Shown here in pieces: positions 7,100-19,631 of a DNA stretch of 64,000 nt. Source of the DNA: Brevundimonas sp. (lineage in GTDB: Bacteria > Pseudomonadota > Alphaproteobacteria > Caulobacterales > Caulobacteraceae); NCBI RefSeq assembly GCF_029946145.1, contig NZ_JAQSDY010000017.1:124001-188000 (forward strand), in the 5' to 3' direction. Positions within the stretch are counted from its first letter, which is position 1. Every line of letters starts with the position of its first letter. The translations under genes and the position numbers were made by a program. The notes under the pieces are model-generated. The model was not told the DNA's origin. It saw only the letters and a program-made list of their open reading frames with translations, and did no database searches.

Positions 7100-8374
7100 A
7101 TGACCAAAGCCGCCGGCACAGACGCCAAAAGCACGCTCTACTGCTCGTTCTGCGGCAAGAGCCAGCACGAGGTGCGCAAGCTCATCGCCGGGCCGACCGT
7201 GTTCATCTGCGATGAATGCGTCGAACTGTGCATGGATATCATCCGTGAAGAGCACAAAATCTCGTTCTCCAAGGCCAAGGACGGGGTTCCTTCGCCCAAG
7301 GAGATCCGTGAGGTTCTTGACGACTATGTGATCGGTCAAAGCCACGCCAAGAAGGTGCTGAGCGTCGCCGTCCACAACCACTACAAGCGGCTGAACCACG
7401 CGACGAAGAACAACGACGTCGAACTGGCCAAGTCGAACATCATGCTGATCGGGCCGACCGGCTCGGGCAAGACGCTGCTGGCCCAGACGCTGGCGCGCAT
7501 CATCGATGTGCCCTTCACCATGGCCGACGCCACCACCCTGACCGAAGCCGGCTATGTGGGCGAGGACGTCGAGAACATTATCCTGAAGCTGCTGCAGTCG
7601 TCCGACTACAACGTCGAGCGGGCCCAGCGCGGCATCGTCTACATCGACGAGATCGACAAGATTTCGCGCAAGTCGGACAATCCCTCGATCACCCGCGACG
7701 TCTCGGGCGAGGGCGTGCAGCAGGCCCTGCTGAAGATCATGGAAGGCACCGTCGCCTCCGTGCCCCCGCAGGGCGGCCGCAAACATCCGCAGCAGGAGTT
7801 CCTGCAGGTCGACACCGCCAACATCCTGTTCATCGTCGGTGGCGCCTTCGCCGGCCTTGAGAAGGTGATCGCGGCGCGCGGCGACGGAGCCTCGATCGGC
7901 TTCGGCGCCAAGGTCAAGGAAATCGACGAGCGCCGCACGGGCGACATCCTCAAGGGCGTCGAGCCGGACGATCTGATGCGGTTCGGCCTGATCCCCGAGT
8001 TCATCGGCCGCCTGCCGGTTCTGGCGACGCTCGAGGACCTGGACGAGGAAGCCCTGGTCACCATCCTGACCGAGCCCAAGAACGCCCTGGTCAAACAGTA
8101 CAAGCGCCTGTTCGAGATGGAGAACGTCGATCTGACGTTCACCGACGACGCCCTGATCGCGGTGGCCAAGAAGGCCATCACGCGCAAGACCGGCGCCCGC
8201 GGCCTGCGTTCCATCCTGGAAGGCATACTGCTGGAGACGATGTTCGAACTGCCCACCTTCGAGGGCGTCGAGGAAGTCGTCGTCAACGCCGAGGTCATCG
8301 AGGGCAAGGCCCAGCCGCTGCTGATCTATTCCGAAACCAAGTCCAAGAAGGCCGCGCCCGACAGCGCCGCCTGA
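7100..8374 (+). CDS. clpX: ATP-dependent Clp protease ATP-binding subunit ClpX
   Basis: This is a 424-residue AAA+ unfoldase. The N-terminal zinc domain has Cys15, Cys18, Cys37 and Cys40. The Walker A motif is GPTGSGKT (118-125), the pore loop is GYVG (151-154), and Walker B is 'IVYIDEID' (179-186). The 'IGF' loop in 'ASIGFGAK' docks onto ClpP. ClpX hexamers recognise, unfold and thread substrates into ClpP. A strong terminator follows, so clpX is separated from lon. cicA lies divergently upstream, so the 188-base gap holds both promoters. Confidence 0.98.
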   Translation: MTKAAGTDAKSTLYCSFCGKSQHEVRKLIAGPTVFICDECVELCMDIIREEHKISFSKAKDGVPSPKEIREVLDDYVIGQSHAKKVLSVAVHNHYKRLNHATKNNDVELAKSNIMLIGPTGSGKTLLAQTLARIIDVPFTMADATTLTEAGYVGEDVENIILKLLQSSDYNVERAQRGIVYIDEIDKISRKSDNPSITRDVSGEGVQQALLKIMEGTVASVPPQGGRKHPQQEFLQVDTANILFIVGGAFAGLEKVIAARGDGASIGFGAKVKEIDERRTGDILKGVEPDDLMRFGLIPEFIGRLPVLATLEDLDEEALVTILTEPKNALVKQYKRLFEMENVDLTFTDDALIAVAKKAITRKTGARGLRSILEGILLETMFELPTFEGVEEVVVNAEVIEGKAQPLLIYSETKSKKAAPDSAA

Positions 8375-8396
8375 CCGGGACGCCGGAACGAAACGA

Positions 8397-8427
8397 GGGC
8401 GGGTCCGGCGACGGACCCGCCCTTTTT
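8397..8427 (+). terminator. Intrinsic terminator after clpX
   Basis: A perfect 10-base GC stem (8397-8406 with 8413-8422) with a 6-base loop is followed by five T. It is a textbook factor-independent terminator 22 bases behind the clpX stop. Confidence 0.95.
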
Positions 8428-8582
8428 CATGCCCGCGACGATGCGGCGCGCCGCCATCGCCATCGGTGTGATTTCGCCTCCCTTCCGGCGTCGGGCCTCG
8501 CCCGGGCGGGCCGGGAGGGATCCGCGCGGGACGGTCAGCGTTAACCCTTGTGGATGGAAACGGGCCGCGCCAACCGGCAACG

Positions 8583-8613
8583 CTTGAACCCGGCGTGCGC
8601 GGAACCACATACT
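8583..8613 (+). promoter_or_regulatory. Possible sigma-32 heat-shock promoter of lon
   Basis: CTTGAA at 8583-8588 is followed, 16 bases later, by CCACATACT at 8605-8613. This resembles the alphaproteobacterial sigma-32 pattern (CTTG about 18 bases before a C-rich -10). lon is a heat-shock gene in related bacteria, which supports the call. The -10 match is imperfect. Confidence 0.4.
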
Positions 8614-8724
8614 CAACCGAAGGCCGCTGAACGGCGGGCCGAGTCGGAACGGGGGAGCACAGGCGCTCCCAACGCCGGGGCGGCGGGTCCGAGATTACCG
8701 AGGACCCCTGTGAGAGTACGCATC

Positions 8725-11121
<2,397 letters not shown>

Positions 11122-11144
11122 CGGTCCGAGCGCCAAACAAAAGG

Positions 11145-11175
11145 ACGCCGCCCCGGGTGACCGGGGCGGCGTTTT
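11145..11175 (+). terminator. Intrinsic terminator after lon
   Basis: A perfect 12-base stem (11145-11156 with 11161-11172) with a four-base loop is followed by a T-run to 11175. It lies 23 bases behind the lon stop. Confidence 0.93.
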
Positions 11176-11180
11176 CCTTG

Positions 11181-11330
11181 CCCTTCTCCCCTCGGGGGAG
11201 AAGGTGTCAGGCGAAGCCTGACGGATGAGGGGGCTGGCGGCGTGAGCCCGGCTGGCGAGGGAGATGGGTCTGGCATCCCCCTCATCCGAGCCGCTTCGCG
11301 GCCCACCTTCTCCCCCGGAGGGGAGAAGGG
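11181..11330. repeat. Palindromic intergenic repeat, family A copy 1
   Basis: A 150-base element is built from two imperfect inverted arms that each begin or end with CCCTTCTCCCCT-like sequence and contain GGATGAGGGGG or its complement. Each arm has its own small hairpin (GCGAAGC core). Much of the same arm sequence, with a different centre, recurs at 24520-24685. It sits between lon and pirin and reaches to 4 bases from the pirin stop. There is no open frame inside. Confidence 0.85.
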
Positions 11331-11333
11331 ACG

Positions 11334-12029
11334 CTACAGGCTATCCACCATCACCAGCTCCGCATCCGCCCTGGCCGTGATGGTGATCTCGGCCTCGTCC
11401 CTGATGGCGGCGCCGTCGCGGGCGTTCAGCGGCACGCCGTTGACCTCGACCTCGCCGACGGCGGGGACCAGATAGGCGTGGCGGCCTTCGGCGAGGCTGT
11501 AGGTGAGGCTCTCGCCCGCGTTCAGCGTCGCGCCCAGCACGCGGGCGTCGGCGTTGATGGTCAGGGCGTCGTCCGTCGGATCGCCGGAGGCCAGGACCGA
11601 GAATTTGCCGGTCCGGTCGTGCTTCGGAAACACCTTGGCGCCCCAGCTGGGCGGCGCGCCGCGCACATCGGCCTCGATCCAGATCTGGAACAGGGTGGTG
11701 GTCTCGTCCTCCAGATTGAACTCGGAGTGACGCACGCCCGTGCCCGCGCTCATCACCTGGACGTCGCCGGCGCCCGTGCGGCCCTTGTTGCCCAGCGAAT
11801 CCTCATGGGTGATGGCCCCCGTGCGGACGTAGGTGATGATCTCCATGTCGGCGTGGGGGTGCGGCGGAAAGCCGGACTTGGCGGCGATCTCGTCGTCGTT
11901 CCAGACGCGCAGCCGGCCCCAGCTCATGCGGGCGGGGTCGTAGTAGTTGGCGAAGGAGAAATGGTGTCTGGCGTTCAGCCAGCCGTGGTTGGCGCCGCCG
12001 AGGCTGTTGAAGGGTCTGACGTCGATCAT
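11334..12029 (-). CDS. Pirin family protein (bicupin)
   Basis: The 231-residue product is a two-cupin pirin of the YhaK group. The metal site is seen in the N-terminal cupin: 'FPPHPHADMEIITYV' provides two His, and 'GTGVRHSEFN' a third His and a Glu. 'ITHEDSLGNKG' is a further hallmark. Family members bind iron, zinc or copper; some have quercetinase activity and others act as redox sensors. The true role here cannot be told from sequence. It is a single gene on the minus strand, with aroC behind it on the same strand. Confidence 0.88.
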   Translation of the reverse strand: MIDVRPFNSLGGANHGWLNARHHFSFANYYDPARMSWGRLRVWNDDEIAAKSGFPPHPHADMEIITYVRTGAITHEDSLGNKGRTGAGDVQVMSAGTGVRHSEFNLEDETTTLFQIWIEADVRGAPPSWGAKVFPKHDRTGKFSVLASGDPTDDALTINADARVLGATLNAGESLTYSLAEGRHAYLVPAVGEVEVNGVPLNARDGAAIRDEAEITITARADAELVMVDSL

Positions 12030-12109
12030 TGGGGATGCTCCCGGGACTCCGAGGGTTATGAACCTCGCTGACGCCTATATAAGCAACAGTGTTGGTGGCT
12101 GAAAGGGGG

Positions 12110-13195
12110 TCAGCCGATCTGGGCGCGATGCCGCAGCAAGGCGTCCGCCAACAGACAGGCCGCCATGGCCTCGACGACCGGCACGCCGCGCAGGGCGACG
12201 CAGGGGTCGTGCCGGCCTTTCGTGCGCAGATCGGTCTCGGCGCCGTCGCGGGTGATGGTCTGGCGCGGCGTCAGGATGGAGGAGGTGGGCTTGAAGGCGA
12301 TGCGGGCCGTCAGGGGCTGGCCGGTCGAGATGCCGCCCAGCACGCCGCCGGCGTGGTTGGACAGGAAGACCGGCAGGCCGTCGTCGCCCATCCGCATCTG
12401 GTCGGCGTTGTCCTCGCCCGACAGCTCGGCCGCGCCGAAGCCCGCGCCGATCTCGACGCCCTTGACGGCGTTGATCGACATCATCGCCGCCGCCAGTTCG
12501 GCGTCCAGCTTGCCATAGACAGGCGCGCCCCAGCCGGCGGGAATTCCGGTGACCTCAAGCGCCACGACGGCGCCGATGGACGACCCGGCCTTGCGGACGC
12601 CGTCGAGATAATCCTCCCACGCCGGCACGACTTCAGCGGAGGCCGCGAACAGGGCGTTGTCATGGACGGCGTCGAAATCGACCGCCTCGGCCGCGATCCG
12701 GTGCGGCCCCAGCTGGACCACGCCGGCGCGGATGCGCACGCCGTCGCCCAGAACCCTGCGCGCCACCGCCCCCGCCGCGACCCTTACGGCCGTCTCGCGC
12801 GCCGAGGACCGGCCGCCGCCGCGGTGATCGCGCACGCCGTATTTGGCCTGGTAGGTATAGTCCGCGTGGCCGGGCCGGAAGGCGCGGGCGATCTCGCCAT
12901 AGTCCTTCGAGCGGGCGTCCTCGTTGTCGATCTGGATGGCGATGGGCGTGCCGGTGGTGACCGGGCCGTTTCCGTCATCGAACACGCCCGACAGGATCCG
13001 GGCCGTGTCGCTCTCCTGCCGCTGGGTGACGAACCGGCTGCCGCCGGGCTTGCGCCGGTCCAGCCAGGGCTGAAGGTCGGCCTCGGTCAGGGGGATCAGG
13101 GGCGGACAGCCGTCGATGACGCAGCCGATCGCCGGCCCGTGGCTCTCGCCCCAGGTGGTCACGCGAAACAGATGGCCGAAGGTGTTGTGCGACAT
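12110..13195 (-). CDS. aroC: Chorismate synthase
   Basis: The 361-residue product converts 5-enolpyruvylshikimate-3-phosphate to chorismate, the last step of the shikimate pathway, using reduced FMN. The N-terminal signature '[14 protein letters not shown]' and the second family signature '[16 protein letters not shown]' are intact. The late '[22 protein letters not shown]' region, with conserved Arg and Asp residues of the active site, is also present. Length is normal. The J-protein gene lies 9 bases upstream on the same strand, so the two are probably co-transcribed. Confidence 0.97.
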   Translation of the reverse strand: MSHNTFGHLFRVTTWGESHGPAIGCVIDGCPPLIPLTEADLQPWLDRRKPGGSRFVTQRQESDTARILSGVFDDGNGPVTTGTPIAIQIDNEDARSKDYGEIARAFRPGHADYTYQAKYGVRDHRGGGRSSARETAVRVAAGAVARRVLGDGVRIRAGVVQLGPHRIAAEAVDFDAVHDNALFAASAEVVPAWEDYLDGVRKAGSSIGAVVALEVTGIPAGWGAPVYGKLDAELAAAMMSINAVKGVEIGAGFGAAELSGEDNADQMRMGDDGLPVFLSNHAGGVLGGISTGQPLTARIAFKPTSSILTPRQTITRDGAETDLRTKGRHDPCVALRGVPVVEAMAACLLADALLRHRAQIG

Positions 13196-13204
13196 CCGGC
13201 GACG

Positions 13205-13930
13205 CTAGGCCGCCAGCCGGTCCGGCGTCCAGACGCGCGTGAAACGCACCAGCAGGTCCTCGGCCGCCGACGGCGCGTCCTCGGACGGCTCCAGCATGAC
13301 GAAAAGATGCCCCCGCGGCCGCGCGCCGCGCGCGGGCAGGCCCAGCCCCTTGAGGCGCAGCCGCAACGGCTGATGGCCGCCGACCAGCCAGGCCGAGCGC
13401 GGCCCGGCGTGGGTTTCGATCTCAAGACGGCCGCCGTCCTCCAGCAGCCGGCGGGGGACCGGGCAGGTCATATACAGGTCGTCCCCGACCGCGCTGAGCC
13501 GTCCATCGCCGCGCACGAGAACGGGCAGGTAGACGTCGGCGCCGGCCTCTCCCGCCGCCTTGAGCCGCAGATGCTCCCCGCTACGAAGGCCGGCGGGCAC
13601 CCTGACGCGAAGCTTGCGGCGGCCCAGCCGCACCTCGACCCGGCCGCCGTTCAGGGCCGCGTCCGGGCTCAGGCCGACGACGGGCAGGGCCGGCGCGGAC
13701 CGCAAGGGCGCGGCCAGGGCCAGCGGAGCGGTCTCCTGCTGGATCAGGCGCCAGGCGGCGATCACCTTGCGGAAGCGGGCCTCGCCGCCGCCCGGCGTAT
13801 CGGGCCGCGCGGCCTTGACCGCGGTGCGGAACGCGGCCCTCAGGGCGTCGTTGTCCGCCGGGCCGGTCAGGCCGAGCAGGGCGTAGGCCTCGCGGGTCGA
13901 GGCGACCTCGGAAAGGGAACGGGCGCGCAT
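13205..13930 (-). CDS. J-domain-like protein with DnaJ C-terminal domain; HPD motif lost
   Basis: The product is 241 residues. Residues 14-65 resemble a J-domain ('EAYALLGLTGPADNDALRAAF', then 'FRKVIAAWRLI'), but the essential His-Pro-Asp is Arg42-Pro43-Asp44. There is no Gly/Phe linker and no zinc-finger domain. Residues from about 80 on look like DnaJ C-terminal substrate-binding domain I/II ('VEVRLGRRKLRVRVPAG', 'DDLYMTCPVP'). It is thus a short CbpA-like protein that may bind substrates but probably cannot stimulate DnaK normally. It precedes aroC on the same strand and diverges from pdxH. Confidence 0.8.
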   Translation of the reverse strand: MRARSLSEVASTREAYALLGLTGPADNDALRAAFRTAVKAARPDTPGGGEARFRKVIAAWRLIQQETAPLALAAPLRSAPALPVVGLSPDAALNGGRVEVRLGRRKLRVRVPAGLRSGEHLRLKAAGEAGADVYLPVLVRGDGRLSAVGDDLYMTCPVPRRLLEDGGRLEIETHAGPRSAWLVGGHQPLRLRLKGLGLPARGARPRGHLFVMLEPSEDAPSAAEDLLVRFTRVWTPDRLAA

Positions 13931-14015
13931 GCCGCCACTAGGCGCGACATACGGTCAATGCCCGGTTAACCGTGAAGCTCTCGCCCCCTGGCGCCGGATG
14001 CACTATCTGGGTCCC

Positions 14016-14690
14016 ATGACCGCACCCGTGATCCCGTCCAGCCCGACCCGCGAAGACTATGCCCGCGACTACGCCGCCGCCCTGGCCGCGAACGGCGACG
14101 AGACGATCTTCGACCGTTCCGAGCCCATCGCCCCGTTCATCGAATGGCTGAACGACGCCACGGCGACCGAACCCAACGACGCCAATGCCATGGCCCTGTC
14201 CACCGTCGATGGGAAGGGTGCGCCCGACAGCCGGATCGTCCTGTTGAAGGACGTCGATACGCGCGGGTTCACCTTCTATTCGAACGCCGAAAGCGCCAAG
14301 GGCGAGCAGCTGGCCGGGCAGCCGCAGGCCGCGCTTCTGTTCCACTGGAAGTCCCTGCGACGTCAGGTTCGCGCGCGCGGGCGGGTCGAGCCGGTGACCC
14401 CGGCCGAGGCCGACGCCTATTTCGCCAGCCGGGCGCGCGAGAGCCGTATCGGCGCCTGGGTCTCGGACCAGTCCCGGCCGCTTGCCGACCGCGCGACGCT
14501 TGAGGCTGCCGTGGCGCGGGAAACGGCGCGGTTCGAGGGCCATGAGGTGCCCCGTCCCGAGCGCTGGACCGGCTGGCGCCTGGTCCCGGACCAGGTCGAG
14601 TTCTGGCGCGACCGGCCTTTCCGGCTGCACGACCGCCTGCGTTTCGACCGGGACGGCGACGGCTGGACCCGGACCCGGCTTCAGCCGTGA
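14016..14690 (+). CDS. pdxH: Pyridoxamine 5'-phosphate oxidase
   Basis: The 224-residue FMN enzyme oxidises pyridoxine or pyridoxamine phosphate to pyridoxal phosphate. Visible features are 'NAMALSTVDGKGAPDSRIVLLKD' (FMN phosphate binding), 'FTFYSNAESAKGEQL', 'ALLFHWKSLRRQVR', and the C-terminal 'VEFWRDRPFRLHDR' with the final Arg-containing PNPOx dimerisation tail. The start at 14016 matches the family; the open frame runs 29 codons further but unlike any homologue. The TetR gene converges on it with 4 bases between stops. Confidence 0.95.
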   Translation: MTAPVIPSSPTREDYARDYAAALAANGDETIFDRSEPIAPFIEWLNDATATEPNDANAMALSTVDGKGAPDSRIVLLKDVDTRGFTFYSNAESAKGEQLAGQPQAALLFHWKSLRRQVRARGRVEPVTPAEADAYFASRARESRIGAWVSDQSRPLADRATLEAAVARETARFEGHEVPRPERWTGWRLVPDQVEFWRDRPFRLHDRLRFDRDGDGWTRTRLQP

Positions 14691-14694
14691 TACG

Positions 14695-15324
14695 TCAGAC
14701 GCCGTAGCGGGCCAGGAAGGTCTCCACCGCGTCGGCGGCGATCTGGTCCACGGCGCGGACAGGCATGACCTCGTCCCCGGTGACCAGGGGCATGAAGAAG
14801 ACGGGATGTTCGATCATCCCCATCAGCTGGCCCGCCGCCCAGGATGTCCGTTCGATGCGGAGTTCGCCCCGCTCGACCAACTCGCGCAGGGCGTCGATCA
14901 ACACCTTGCCGAAGTCGGCCTTGCCACGGTCAAAGAACGTCATGGCCACATCCCGAAACCGCGGCCGCTCGGCCATGACCAGACGGAACACCGAGCGGAT
15001 GAACGGGTCGGCCATGAAGCCGGCGTAGGTGACGGAGAAATGGGTCAGCCGCTCGCGCGCCGGTCCGTCGACCGCGCGAACGCGCCGCATCAGGCGGTCG
15101 AAATCCAGGGCGGCGTCCTCGATCACGGCCGCAAACAGCTCGGCCTTGCCGTCAAAAAGGGCATAAAGGGTGGCGGTTGAGACTCCGGCGTCGCGGGCGA
15201 TGGGTTCGATCCTGGCCCCGGCGTAACCGTCTGCCGTGAAGGCCCGTCGCGCGTGCCGCAGGATGGTCTCGCGCTTCGGATCGGAGGGGGAGGGTTGGAC
15301 CGCCGGGGCCTGCATGAAATTCAT
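14695..15324 (-). CDS. TetR/AcrR family transcriptional regulator
   Basis: The 209-residue product has an N-terminal helix-turn-helix ('ETILRHARRAFTADGYAGARIEPIARDAGVSTATLYALF', residues about 19-57) typical of TetR. The C-terminal ligand domain resembles the AefR-like group ('FRLVMAERPRFRDVAMTFFDRG'). The ligand is unknown. Members usually repress their own gene and a neighbouring one. A 10-base inverted repeat overlaps its start codon (15324-15370). The nearest upstream gene is a uridine kinase-like gene on the same strand, so no obvious efflux target is present. Confidence 0.88.
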   Translation of the reverse strand: MNFMQAPAVQPSPSDPKRETILRHARRAFTADGYAGARIEPIARDAGVSTATLYALFDGKAELFAAVIEDAALDFDRLMRRVRAVDGPARERLTHFSVTYAGFMADPFIRSVFRLVMAERPRFRDVAMTFFDRGKADFGKVLIDALRELVERGELRIERTSWAAGQLMGMIEHPVFFMPLVTGDEVMPVRAVDQIAADAVETFLARYGV

Positions 15325-15370
15325 TGCTCGCTGAAGCGGCCAAGGTGGCCCGTCATGGGACAGCGAGCAA
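15324..15370. repeat. 10-base inverted repeat at the TetR gene start
   Basis: TTGCTCGCTG (15324-15333) and its exact complement (15361-15370) flank 27 bases and overlap the first base of the start codon of the TetR gene. It could be two operator half-sites or a leader RNA hairpin. The wide spacing is unusual for a TetR operator, so the role is uncertain. Confidence 0.45.
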
Positions 15371-15394
15371 GAGGGAGCGAGCCGCTCCGGACAA

Positions 15395-16042
15395 TCAGCG
15401 GTCGAGCAGGGCCGCCAGCAGCGGATGGGCCAGCACCGGCGCGGCCAGCCTGACCACGGCCTGCGGGTCGTCCAGCCGCACCGCGGCGGTGGCGTCGGCC
15501 ACCACGAAATCGGCGTTCAGGCGGGATGGCTCGGTCAGCCGCTCATGGCCGGGGCGGACGGTCGCCAGATACTGGTCGATGACGGAGTCAGCGGTGCGTC
15601 CACGTTCGGCCTGATCGCGCAGAAGGCGGCGGATGAACCGGATGTCGGCCGGCGTGTCCACGAACACCCGGATGTCGAACAGGCTGACCAGGTCGGGCGT
15701 GCACAGGACGTGCGTGCCCTCGACGATGACCACCTCGGCAGCCGCGACGGCCTCGCCGCCCGGCTCGCGACCGTGGCGAATGAAGGAATAGATCGGCGCC
15801 GTGATTCCCCCGCCGGCCTTCAGCGTGGCCAGGTCCCGGATCATCAGCTCGTGGTCGCGCGCGGCCACGTCGTCGAAGTCGAAGGTGTGCGGGTCGAAGT
15901 CCGGCAGGTCCGCCGCGTCGCGGTAGTAGGAATCCTCGCGCAACAGCACGGCGCTGCCGTCCGGCAGGGCGGACACCAGAGCCTCGGCCAGGGTGCTCTT
16001 GCCCGAGCCGGAGCCCCCGGTGATGGCGATCAGGATGGACAT
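15395..16042 (-). CDS. Uridine kinase-like P-loop kinase
   Basis: The 215-residue product has a Walker A loop GGSGSGKS (residues 9-16) and the uridine kinase pattern 'REDSYYRDAADLPDFDPHTFDFDD'. It also has 'VVIVEGTHVLCTPDLVSLFDIRVFVDTPADIRFIRR', which corresponds to the family's 'EGILVL' segment and lid arginines. It is expected to phosphorylate uridine or cytidine in pyrimidine salvage; some homologues act on other small metabolites, so no gene symbol is given. It lies 70 bases upstream of the TetR gene on the same strand. Confidence 0.85.
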   Translation of the reverse strand: MSILIAITGGSGSGKSTLAEALVSALPDGSAVLLREDSYYRDAADLPDFDPHTFDFDDVAARDHELMIRDLATLKAGGGITAPIYSFIRHGREPGGEAVAAAEVVIVEGTHVLCTPDLVSLFDIRVFVDTPADIRFIRRLLRDQAERGRTADSVIDQYLATVRPGHERLTEPSRLNADFVVADATAAVRLDDPQAVVRLAAPVLAHPLLAALLDR

Positions 16043-16186
16043 GGGTCGCTTCTAGGGCCGCGCGGCCGGTTTCGCCAAGCCGGGCGGCCGCCAGGGTGAC
16101 CTCGCGTCACGTTGCTTATCGGCGATCACGCCGATAGCGTGGCGTTCAAGCGCCTCGAAAAGCAGGCGCAGGCTTGAGGGATCGTG

Positions 16187-17821
<1,635 letters not shown>

Positions 17822-17825
17822 CGCC

Positions 17826-18518
17826 GTGGCGCGCGGGCGGGTCAAGGGACAGGGGGCGGTCCGAGCCTTGCTGGCCTTCAGTCTGGCCGCGCCCCTTCTG
17901 GTGCTGGCCGCCGCGCTGGGGACCCGCTCGGGCGGCCTGTCCCTGGAGACGGGATATGATCTGCTGACGATGCGGGTCGGCTGGTGGCTGGCGATCGCCG
18001 GAGCCCTGGCGGCGCTCGCTGCGGTCGTCCTCGCCCTGCGGGATTTCCGCCGGTCGGGTCTGCTGGCCGTTGCGACGGTTCTGGTCGGCGGAGGGACGCT
18101 GGCCGGCTACATCTGGCACAACGGTCGCATGGCCGCCGCTCCGCCCGAGGACATCAGCACCGATCTGGCCGAGATCCCCGGCTTCGGCGATCTGAACGAC
18201 GAGCGGCGAGGTCGGGGGCCTCGCGCCACCGCCGGCGTCGAGGCCTGTCCCGGGGCCCTGCCGATGATGGCGCAGATCGCACCCGGCTCGGCCGCCTGGG
18301 CGCTGCAGGAGGCGGGCTTCACGATCCGCGGGGCAGGGGTGGCGCGGGCCGACGGCAGTCGCGAAAGCTTCTGGTTCGGCTTCGACCATGACGCCGTGAT
18401 CCGCATCCGGCCCGGACGCACGGACATCCGGGTCGCCGCGCGCGACGACCGCCCCCATGGAGGCGACGCCTGCCGCATGGCGTCCCGCATCAGCGAGGCG
18501 CTGCGGACCAGCCGCTGA
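17826..18518 (+). CDS. DUF1499 domain membrane protein
   Basis: The 230-residue product has three hydrophobic helices in its first 100 residues (around 12-32, 50-70 and 77-95). A C-terminal DUF1499 domain follows, with the family phrases 'GFDHDAVIRIRPGRTDIRVAARDD' and 'ACRMASRISEAL'. The DUF1499 function is unknown. The start is GTG. It lies 4 bases behind the acyl-CoA ligase stop, which suggests one transcript. Confidence 0.82.
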   Translation: MARGRVKGQGAVRALLAFSLAAPLLVLAAALGTRSGGLSLETGYDLLTMRVGWWLAIAGALAALAAVVLALRDFRRSGLLAVATVLVGGGTLAGYIWHNGRMAAAPPEDISTDLAEIPGFGDLNDERRGRGPRATAGVEACPGALPMMAQIAPGSAAWALQEAGFTIRGAGVARADGSRESFWFGFDHDAVIRIRPGRTDIRVAARDDRPHGGDACRMASRISEALRTSR

Positions 18519-18521
18519 GGC

Positions 18522-19424
18522 TCAGGTCAGCGTCCACTCGGCGTCGATCCCGGGCCCCGGCCGCCCGACGGCCCGCCCGGTGGCCTCCAGCGCGATCAGA
18601 TGCGCCCAGACCGACAGGCTGGCGGCAGGCCACAGCCGTCGGTCCACGGCGGCGTACAGATTCGGAACGATCTCCGATATCCGCCGGTCGCCGCCGGTCA
18701 GCCGTTCGATGATCTGGGCTTCCCGCGCCAGCCTGTGGGCCTTGTAGGCGGCCAGGAACGGGCCCGGGTCGGTCACCGGCGCCCCGTGGGTCGGCCACAG
18801 GGTGGAAAAGCCGCGGGCGATGACCTGATCCAGACTGTCCATATAGGCGGCCATGTCGCCGTCGGGCGGAGCGACGACGGTGGTCGACCAGCCCATGACG
18901 TGATCGCCGCTGAACAGGGCGTTCTCCTCGCGCAGGACGAAGGCCATGTGGTTCGAGGCGTGACCCGGCGTGGCCAACGCCTCCAGGGCCCATCCGTCGC
19001 CCTCGATCACTTCTCCGCCGGTCAGCACGATGTCCGGCGCGAATGTCTCGTCGTCCTCCTCGTCCAGCGCCGCCGAGGCGTGGATGGTCCGCGCCGGCGG
19101 GCGGGCCGCCAGGATCGGCGCGGCGACAGTCTCGGCGAAGGGGCGGGCGAGGGGCGCGTGGTCCCGGTGGGCGTGGGTCACCAGCACATGGCTGACGCGC
19201 CGGCCGGCTACGGCGGCCAGCAATGCCGCCAGATGGGCTTCATCCAGCGGCCCCGGGTCGATCACCGCCACGCCCGCCCCTACATCGGAACGGCCGACGA
19301 TGTAGGTCCCGGTTCCGGTGAAGGTGAACGGCCCCGGATTGCCGGCGATCACCCGCTGGATCAGCGGCGAGACCACGTCCGCCCGGCCGTATTCGAATGG
19401 AGGCATCGAAACAAACGGGATCAT
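18522..19424 (-). CDS. MBL-fold metallohydrolase, LACTB2-like
   Basis: The 300-residue product carries the zinc motif 'VTHAHRDHAPLARPF', a later His in 'TPGHASNHMAF', Asp in 'FSGDHVMGWST', and His in 'LWPTHGAPV'. A C-terminal helical segment ('ERLTGGDRRISEIVPNLY') resembles the LACTB2 group of endoribonuclease or thioesterase-like enzymes. The substrate is unknown. A second in-frame ATG six codons later is an equally possible start. It converges with the DUF1499 gene. Confidence 0.85.
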   Translation of the reverse strand: MIPFVSMPPFEYGRADVVSPLIQRVIAGNPGPFTFTGTGTYIVGRSDVGAGVAVIDPGPLDEAHLAALLAAVAGRRVSHVLVTHAHRDHAPLARPFAETVAAPILAARPPARTIHASAALDEEDDETFAPDIVLTGGEVIEGDGWALEALATPGHASNHMAFVLREENALFSGDHVMGWSTTVVAPPDGDMAAYMDSLDQVIARGFSTLWPTHGAPVTDPGPFLAAYKAHRLAREAQIIERLTGGDRRISEIVPNLYAAVDRRLWPAASLSVWAHLIALEATGRAVGRPGPGIDAEWTLT

Positions 19425-19481
19425 CCGGCGCGGCCCGGGCCTTGCGTCAGGACTTCGTAAACCTTCTGCGGAGTGCGCATC

Positions 19482-19628
19482 GTGGCCGTTTCCATCGCCC
19501 TGGCTGTTTCAAATCGGCTCCAGCCCGTGGCTGCGGCCTTCCTGTGTCTCATGGCGATGCAACTGGCCGTGGCCTCCTGCACGCCCGAACCCGCCCCCTA
19601 CGCCGCCCGGGTCGCCATTCTCCGTTGA
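19482..19628 (+). CDS. Possible small hydrophobic or lipoprotein-like peptide (48 aa)
   Basis: A short frame begins with GTG at 19482, with GGAGTG about 8 bases before it, and encodes 48 residues. The middle is hydrophobic ('AAAFLCLMAMQLAVASC') and is followed by TPEPAPYAARV. The cysteine after Val-Ala-Ser could be a lipidation site, although the N-terminus lacks an Arg/Lys-rich start close to the hydrophobic core. No family is recognised. It may be a chance frame. Confidence 0.35.
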   Translation: MAVSIALAVSNRLQPVAAAFLCLMAMQLAVASCTPEPAPYAARVAILR

Positions 19629-19631
19629 TCC

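Larger units (their letters stand above)
8375..8724 (+). other. Intergenic region between clpX and lon
   Basis: About 350 bases hold the clpX terminator (8397-8427), a likely heat-shock promoter (8583-8613) and the lon leader. The lon frame stays open back to 8548, but that sequence is unlike the start of any Lon and is taken as untranslated. Confidence 0.6.

Noticed and set aside
11478..12071. A 197-codon plus-strand frame over pirin
   Set aside because: It is antisense to a clear pirin gene, and its sequence has no domain.
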